Shown: positions 13,201 through 19,625 of the stretch, piece after piece
Layout of the letters: each line of letters starts with the position of its first letter
Numbering within the stretch: the stretch's first letter is position 1
NCBI GenBank assembly: GCA_000333855.2
Contig: CM007318.1
Coordinates: 1,476,205-1,540,204, forward strand
From: Endotrypanum monterogeii
Lineage: Eukaryota; Euglenozoa; Kinetoplastea; Trypanosomatida; Trypanosomatidae
Length of the DNA stretch: 64,000 bases
Reading direction: 5' to 3'
Translations under genes and position numbers: made by a program
Notes under the pieces: generated by a model
Seen by the model: the letters and a program-made list of their open reading frames with translations, nothing else
What the model was told of the DNA's origin: nothing
Database searches by the model: none

Positions 13201-13980
13201 ACTGAGTTGCTCATGATGCCGCACTCTACGCCACTGGACCCGTTGGCTCATTCCAGTGCCACCACCAAACCACTCGATCGTTTTCTCGCCACTGAGTACA
13301 TGACGGCAGTTCGATTAATGAACGAAGTCAACGTTTCAGTGACCGATCTGCATAAGGTGATTGATGGCGCGGCGCTGCTTACCGAAAACCGACGTAGTGA
13401 GGCGGCTGCGATGATCCTCGGTGATGTCCCACCTAACTGGGAGGGTCACTTCGTGAGTGCCGCCCGCATTACCACTTGGATGCAAGCCCTGGTCGAAAAG
13501 ACAGTGGCAATTGCGGAATGGAAAAAGAAGGCAGAAAACGGAACGTTTGCCAGTCTAACGCTCGACCTCTCTAAGTGTCTGAGGGCAAAGACTTTTTTGA
13601 ATGCCCTGCGGCAGGAGACAGCCCACGCCATCCAGCAGCCGCTGGTGTCGCTCGAGCTAGTGGCAACCACATCGGCGCCTCCGCTGGAGGCGCCGGCGGC
13701 AACCGCTCTTGAGGGCCTATTGTTGCAGGGCGCTGTACTAGACGACGCTGATCTTCTGGAGCCCATTGCCACCGCTGATGAACCAGCGTTTTACCCAATC
13801 AGAAAGACATTTGTGGCCTGGATGACGTCCCCGTTGGCGCACAAGGCCTCGGTTCGGGTGCCCGTTTACGCGAATTCTACCAAGGAAGACCATGTCTGTG
13901 ACTTTCTGCTTCCCTGCGCAGATGCAGTGGCCGCACAAAACTTTGTGCTTTCCGGCGTTTCGATCGTGCTAGAGCAGTAG
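1261..13980 (+). CDS. DHC2: Cytoplasmic dynein-2 heavy chain (IFT dynein)
   Basis: 4239-residue motor that in the dynein-2 family drives retrograde intraflagellar transport. Residues 1 to about 1600 are the tail and linker. The ring follows: AAA1 P-loop GPAGTGKT near 1648 with the dynein-2-type context [20 protein letters not shown] and [8 protein letters not shown]; AAA2 P-loop GPSGSGKS near 1947; AAA3 P-loop GPEGCGKT near 2259; AAA4 with a degenerate P-loop (ARSGVCATQ) near 2601. A coiled-coil stalk with microtubule-binding tip spans about 2825-3140, then AAA5/6 and the C-terminal domain. Similarity around AAA1-AAA2 is clearly closer to DYNC2H1 than to dynein-1 or axonemal chains. Length fits the family. 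Trypanosomatids have two such chains; gene order suggests DHC2.1, but that is from memory. The start is the first in-frame ATG, with no long in-frame upstream extension. Confidence 0.95.
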   Translation: [4239 protein letters not shown]

Positions 13981-14049
13981 ACGCTTGTGTTGTGTGATTC
14001 CACACGACTGCGCAGATGGCGGTAAATTGTGGAAATCTTAGCGCTGGAT

Positions 14050-14071
14050 TATATATATATATATATATATT
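14050..14071. repeat. (TA)n microsatellite
   Basis: Pure TA dinucleotide run about 70 bases after the dynein stop codon. Confidence 0.95.
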
Positions 14072-14889
14072 TGTTTTTTTTTGGTGCTGCAAACTCTGCT
14101 CTACACCTTCCCCTCTCCACAACGAATCTTGAGTCTCTTTTTTTCTGACCGATCTGGTTCTTGTCTCTCGCCGGTCCTTTTCTCCCCCTTTTCCAGGCCC
14201 CTTGGATCCGTTGCGGGTTGTGACTTCCGGCTGCACAAATTTCTTCAGAGAGGGAGGGGCGGGGGTGGAGGCCATCGACTCCAGTTTGTTCACCCTCAAA
14301 CGTTATCTCGTGGTTTGACGATTCACAGCTCTTGTCTCGCATCGAAGAAGCGCACGCTCGCTTTCGGTGTGCTGTGAAGTCGTGGAATATGGTAAAGTAA
14401 AAGAAATGCGAAAGTGAACAACGTCGTTGTGGCGCGTGTCTCATGCACTCCCCAAAGCACCAGAGCGCGTATGTTACGCATGTAAATAGAGAACAAGTCT
14501 ACATGGTGGGGTACTCCCAGGTAACGCGTGCATCTATCGCGCGGCACTCGTCATGTCAGGACCAACACCTGGGACTATTTCCCGACTATCGTCTTTTTGT
14601 TGTTATTTTGGTGGTGATAGGGGAAGTGGAAGGGAATATTTTTTTTGTTTTGTTTTTTTCAACTTTTTAAAAATTTTCTATCTATCTTTTTGTTGTTGCT
14701 CCTCACTACTAAGCTTGCACATGTACACACAATGACTGAAACCGTTGATGGCTACTTTCTCGACTAGCGACTGGAAGACTAAACCACTTCATTGAAGACA
14801 ATGTGGCGGCGCTGGCGGTGGTGGTAAGGGGGGGGGACGACACATAGAACGACGGTGGGGGACTTGTGTGTTCCGTATCTTCTAAGTGG

Positions 14890-14909
14890 ATATATATATA
14901 TATATATAT
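14890..14909. repeat. (TA)n microsatellite
   Basis: Pure TA run in the same spacer, upstream of the zinc-knuckle gene. Confidence 0.95.
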
Positions 14910-15315
14910 TTGTGTGTGTCTATTGCTGCTTTGCTGGCTGCGATACCGATGCAGATAGAGTGGTACCGACGCACCGCCCTGTGTGACAAACAACTCACCA
15001 GTCTTCTGATTCGAAATCTGAAAAAGGGCACACGATTGCGTCTCGACTCTCCCTTGAAGAGCGACTGAGTCATGCCTCTTGTTGCCGAAGATCAGCGATT
15101 TGACATCTCTGTGCTGGTACGGTCTCGCGCCACTCCACCGGTTTAACCCCTTTTTTTCTCCTCAGTGCATGTCTACTTCTGCAACAATCTTCTCGCACCG
15201 ATCTCGGTAGTAACGACTCCCCCTCTATTCCTCCTGCCCCTGTCCCTCTTCCCAACCATCACCATCGTAACACGCAGTTACAGTAAGTCTTTAAGGTATC
15301 GTAGTGCCTTTCTTC

Positions 15316-15765
15316 ATGTACGGTAGCAAAGGTCCGCCCAAGGGCTACAGTGTCCCTCGTTACGAGACCAACGTCAGCAAGCGATGTCAGACTTGCTCAA
15401 GCACGGATCACTGGACCTTCGAGTGCACGCAGAAACAAAAATCTCCTGCATCTGCGAAAAAAAGTGCCCTGGGGACGGTGAAGCTAAGCCGTAGTCAAAT
15501 GCTTCGGTACGGAATCAAAGCGAAGCCTGCCAACTTCATTCCAGAGCCTACAGAGCGGGAAGTCTTCGATGCGGAGCTGAAGGAGTTGCGCAACGTGCTC
15601 ACAGCGGAAGTACGCCAAGAGCTCAAGGCGGCACAAGCTGCTGCTCAAAGTCATGAAGAAGTTCCTGCAAAACAAGAGGAACCACCGTCTTCTGCTGTAC
15701 CCAAAAGAGAGTCGCTTTCCGATCCTGTCGTGGTGAAGAAGGAATGTAGTGAGTCCCGTGGGTAA
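15316..15765 (+). CDS. ZCCHC10-like CCHC zinc-knuckle protein
   Basis: 149 residues from the ATG at 15316; the frame opens slightly upstream only through a GTG codon. One zinc knuckle is seen: C24-x2-C27-x4-H32-x4-C37, in the context RCQTCSSTDHWTFEC, which closely resembles the single knuckle of ZCCHC10-family proteins. A conserved-looking stretch follows (SRSQMLRYGIKAKP and FDAELKELR), then a low-complexity tail rich in Ala, Glu, Lys and Pro. Zinc knuckles of this type usually bind RNA or proteins; the actual role is not known. It is a stand-alone gene in the + strand unit. Alternative: any small CCHC protein of RNA metabolism. Confidence 0.8.
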   Translation: MYGSKGPPKGYSVPRYETNVSKRCQTCSSTDHWTFECTQKQKSPASAKKSALGTVKLSRSQMLRYGIKAKPANFIPEPTEREVFDAELKELRNVLTAEVRQELKAAQAAAQSHEEVPAKQEEPPSSAVPKRESLSDPVVVKKECSESRG

Positions 15766-16524
15766 TGCATAAGAAAGCAGAAATCTACACACATCGTAGG
15801 GGTATCACATTCCATACATCCAGTATACAAAAAAAAAAAAGTTCTTTCCTGTCTTCCGACGCATCAAATTGCTCAACTTTTTCTGTGCAGCCCGAGAGGG
15901 TGCCTTTTTTCTCCGCTCGAGCCTCGTGTTACATGGGAGCCATTGTGACGATGAGATGGGTGTGGCATCCATCGCACGACTCGACAGGCGCGGTAATGAG
16001 AAGGCATGGTGAGTATGGCTGGAAAATTGCCTCCCTCGCATTTTGTAGGGCTGATAATAAATTCGCAGTTGCGTGCAAACGCTGCGCATCGTTGACCCTG
16101 GCCGCGACAACCGCGATGCTCGGCACGGAACTGTTGGGGGAAGGTACCACTAAGGGGTGTACCACCAACTCTGCTACGACGTCTCTGTACCCGCTCCGCG
16201 CTTTTGTAGCAAGGTGTGAAAGTCAAGACCGTATCCACACGCGAACTGACCTTTCCCTCTCTAAACCTACCGCTCATAAATAAACATATATATGATCTAC
16301 TTTTATTATTATTATTATTGGTACGTAGCGTCGTAGTTACTCTTACCTCCATTCGTTGTGTCAGCTGCTGTCGACATGGCGTCGTTGCTGCAGCGGACCC
16401 AAATTTCTTCTAGTTTCTTTTTGCTTGCCTCCTCCTCGCGCATCGTGCCACACACAAAGCCGCACGTCCTCAGGTGGAAAGACGTTGACGCACTCGCACA
16501 CATCATCTTGTACTGTTTGCACTG
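15766..16524. other. Intergenic spacer
   Basis: No gene recognised. It contains an A run at 15829-15840, a short (ATT)n tract near 16302-16319 and pyrimidine-rich stretches. Overlapping short open frames on both strands look like chance. Confidence 0.55.
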
Positions 16525-18312
16525 ATGAGCAAGCGCAGTTTTTATGTTCTTGTTCCAATGGATGTGAGGGTATTGCTCCATAACTTACAACGCAATCGAT
16601 GGCTCCTTACGTCAGGACTTGTGGTGTTCCTAGTCCTCACGTTGGCGCACTATTGGATGGTGACCACGTATCTCCCGCACAGCGGCAGTTCCCAATCGTC
16701 CATTCCCCCAAACCATGACACTGTAGCACTGCCGAGGGCTTCTCAGGAGGGATGGTGGGGTAAGCTGGGAAGAAACAAGCCGCCACAGTTCTCGCACCCC
16801 CCTCCACCCCCTCTCCACAACGAGGAGCCGACTCTGCCACGGAATCGAGTGCCTGTTATCTCTACCTCAGCGCCACAAGTGCCTTCGCGAAAGAACATCC
16901 GGACCACCGTCCCACCGGCCGAGACGCCTCGTGGTGGGAAAATAAATCACTCGTTGCCAGTCAAAGGGCCCTCTAAGGTCGAAAGCTCAACCGAGGACGT
17001 GTTCACCTCTCTCTCCCCAGATGACAGCATCGATGCTTTTTACAAACAGCTCCAGACCTTCGAGGCAAATTTGGAGATCAGAGATCTAAAGGGTAACCCG
17101 GATCAGCCCACCAAGGATTATGTAGACATCGATGCAGAGGACGGAGCGGGGCAACCGCTCCCCTACGACCCCCAATACGATGAGGATCCCGCACGATGGA
17201 TGGCTTGCGACCCCCGAAACGCTTCCTTCTCCGTTGAGCGGGATCGGCTGTGCCAAGAATACCTGGGCAATCTCAACAACATGCGTAGTATCAAGGCGAT
17301 GTCGTCCAAGCTTCTGCAGGGCCGCACAATTAAAATGCAAATCCGCTACGCCCATGGCAACATAAAAGCCATTGTGAAACTATCGCAGCGAAAGTTTCTG
17401 TATGAGGCAGTCAGTGAGTTTTGGGCTTATTCATTCGACCGCGCGCTGGGATTTCATCGTGTGCCCACGTCGAAGTTTATGGCTGTTCCTTTGGACTTTT
17501 TACGAGTTGCCGTCTCCTACTCGCCTCTCTTTTCCCAGTGGTTCAACCGCTTTGTTGTTCTGTACAACTATACAAATCAAAACTTTGTGCCATGCGCGTA
17601 CTACACGCGGCAGGTTTCGGAGTGCACCATGGCGTCGCTGCAGCTCTGGATGAAGGATGTCCACCCAGCACTCGACACTTTTCTCGCCATCCCTTATGAA
17701 ATCGATGACTCGTTCATCCGCAAGTATTACATACCAGGCCACGAGCTTTTTGCCGGCAGCAAACGAGCACGACTGCGCGCCGTTGGTGAGCTTCTTGACC
17801 GCAGTATATTCGACTTCCTGATTGGAAACACGGACCGCGGCACGAGTGACCATAATAACTTCGTGTACGGTGGCTGCAGTGCCGATACGACATGTCAGGT
17901 GGAGCGGCCGGAAAACCGTATCAAGGGACTGGCAAAGTATGCGTATATTGATCATGGGAGTAGTCTCTATTCGCACAAAGAACCACCAGAAAGTATTTTC
18001 TTCGGCGATATAGGTCGGATACGTGTCTGCCGCTTTCGCCGCTCTACCTACGAACGCCTAGCCAAATACGCGTCCACGGAGCGCTCTCACTACCCTCTTA
18101 TTCAGCACGTTGAGTCCTCGGTTCCCCCTGCTGCCTACAACGTCAGTCATGAGTCCGTCATTCGTAAGGTACAGGTACGCCTAGATAAGATTGTAGAGAT
18201 TATCAACCGCTGTCGGATCACGTACACAGACACTGGAGTATTTTCAATGCCGGAGTACGATGAGGTGCGCATTGGAGAGGAGGATGCGACGCTCGGCTCC
18301 GACTGGGACTGA
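16525..18312 (+). CDS. FAM20-like secretory-pathway kinase, type II membrane protein
   Basis: 595 residues (584 if M12 is the start). A single hydrophobic segment at about 27-46 after a basic N-terminus makes a signal anchor, followed by a Pro/Ser-rich stem to about 200. The C-terminal half matches the FAM20/four-jointed kinase fold: K285 in AIVKLSQRK; E298 in EFWAYSFDRALGFHRVP (FAM20: helix with the HLDR..LGFRRVP-type sequence); D437 in FDFLIGNTDRG, the catalytic-loop Asp equivalent; D476 in YIDHGSS, the DFG-like metal-binding Asp; and CRFRRSTYERL, which matches the C-lobe of FAM20C. Several Cys and N-x-S/T sites fit a lumenal domain. FAM20 family members phosphorylate secreted proteins or glycan xylose in the Golgi; the substrate here is unknown. 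DHG replaces the usual DNG. Confidence 0.85.
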   Translation: MSKRSFYVLVPMDVRVLLHNLQRNRWLLTSGLVVFLVLTLAHYWMVTTYLPHSGSSQSSIPPNHDTVALPRASQEGWWGKLGRNKPPQFSHPPPPPLHNEEPTLPRNRVPVISTSAPQVPSRKNIRTTVPPAETPRGGKINHSLPVKGPSKVESSTEDVFTSLSPDDSIDAFYKQLQTFEANLEIRDLKGNPDQPTKDYVDIDAEDGAGQPLPYDPQYDEDPARWMACDPRNASFSVERDRLCQEYLGNLNNMRSIKAMSSKLLQGRTIKMQIRYAHGNIKAIVKLSQRKFLYEAVSEFWAYSFDRALGFHRVPTSKFMAVPLDFLRVAVSYSPLFSQWFNRFVVLYNYTNQNFVPCAYYTRQVSECTMASLQLWMKDVHPALDTFLAIPYEIDDSFIRKYYIPGHELFAGSKRARLRAVGELLDRSIFDFLIGNTDRGTSDHNNFVYGGCSADTTCQVERPENRIKGLAKYAYIDHGSSLYSHKEPPESIFFGDIGRIRVCRFRRSTYERLAKYASTERSHYPLIQHVESSVPPAAYNVSHESVIRKVQVRLDKIVEIINRCRITYTDTGVFSMPEYDEVRIGEEDATLGSDWD

Positions 18313-19625
18313 TGCTGGAGGTGTGATGCGTAAATGCCAGTGCAGCCCCCCCCCCCCCCCTCCTCCCCTTAGTGAGGCATCATGCCCTGCCCAGTTATTA
18401 TTTTTTAAAATTTGGAATGGAAAGAGGAAGAAAAAAATTATTGTTCCGCCCGCTGGTGAATGGCACCATATTTTTTCTCCTGTATCTGCGTTGCTTGGTG
18501 TGCTTACAATCTCTTACCCGAGGCGGCCTCTCTGTGCTTTGGAAGCGGAAAGAGCAACGCGCGGGGTTCTTTTGCCTCCCCTCTCCCTCCTTCTGTGTGT
18601 AAATTTTTTAAATCGTCTTCCACATTTTCATTTCCAAGGATGACTATGACGACCGGCGTAGAAAAATGTGCATTTACATGCGCGTTAGCTGACGTGCAAG
18701 CGCAGAGCGTGGTATCGTTGTTTTAAAGTCATTTATCAACCTCATCGTAGCTGCGCACCGATTTTTTTCTTCTGCCGCGCTCAACATTTTTCGAGCGCAC
18801 GATCCCTATCAGGAGAGGAGACTTCTGTGTGAGTGTGCGCTTTGGAAGGGACATGGAGTACGGGAACAATCTTGTGCGACTAGGCTCAACCTTGATTCTA
18901 TTGCACCATCCAAAAATCGGTGAGATCCTGTCCGCGCAAACGGACGGCTCATGCTGTATCTATCATTCTCGTTCACACACTATGCACAGTATCACTGCAA
19001 CGAGAGGCAAACATAGACTTGAGATGAGATCTACTTTTCCACTCCCTTCCACCGCTACTGTTCTTCTCATCACCCCGTATCGCAGCATCTACTGCTTTGT
19101 TACCTGCCTCGCTTTCCACGCAGATTTTCTGGTCACATTATTTTCCAGGCAGGTACATGTCTCTGGTTGAAGCACGTGGAAGATCCACAAGTACGTATGT
19201 ACACAAATTAGCAACACCGGTTTCTTGTTCTCATTTTCCAGTTACCCCTCTTTCCCCGATCGCACCAATCGGGCATGGTAGGCATTGAACGTTTCTGTGC
19301 GTAGGTGTCTTTGAGTCCTATCCTTTCCTGTTTTTTTTTTTTTGTCACCCGCGGCTCGCTCACAGACACGACTACAAAGTAATACACATTTTTTTTTTTT
19401 TTGCATGGTTCATCTTCTCAAACCTTTCGAGTTGGTTTTTTTTCCCCTCCTCTGTCTCGCAGTTAGCTTTGCACTGCTGCGTTTCTTTTCAGCCTTCTGA
19501 TCACCGGTGCGCATTTCATTGATTCTTGCTTGGGCCGGGAGCGGTACGCTCACCTTGGGACTGCCCTCCTCTCCTCATCCGCCCATCTGTTTTTTTTTTA
19601 CCTCCGTTTCCCCTGGCCTGCCATC
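18313..19625. other. Intergenic spacer with polypyrimidine tracts
   Basis: About 1.3 kb. It has a C run at 18348-18360, T runs near 19330-19343 and 19390-19402, and a long pyrimidine stretch at 19437-19460. An open frame from the ATG at 18853 (about 105 codons) resembles nothing recognised and is treated as chance. Confidence 0.55.
19437..19492 (+). promoter_or_regulatory. Candidate trans-splice acceptor of phosphatase gene
   Basis: A long polypyrimidine tract is followed by TTTCTTTTCAG, with the AG at 19491-19492. The first ATG after it is 19626, which supports that start for the phosphatase. Inferred from the usual trypanosomatid layout. Confidence 0.45.

Larger units (their letters stand above)
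13981..15315. other. Intergenic spacer
   Basis: No gene recognised. It holds TA runs at 14050-14071 and 14890-14909, T-rich tracts at 14640-14700 and pyrimidine-rich sequence before the next gene. Short open frames here show no recognisable protein. Confidence 0.6.

Noticed and set aside
18829..19170. Open frame of about 105-113 codons between kinase and phosphatase
   Set aside because: No domain, mixed composition typical of spacer, and it lies upstream of the phosphatase's best splice acceptor.
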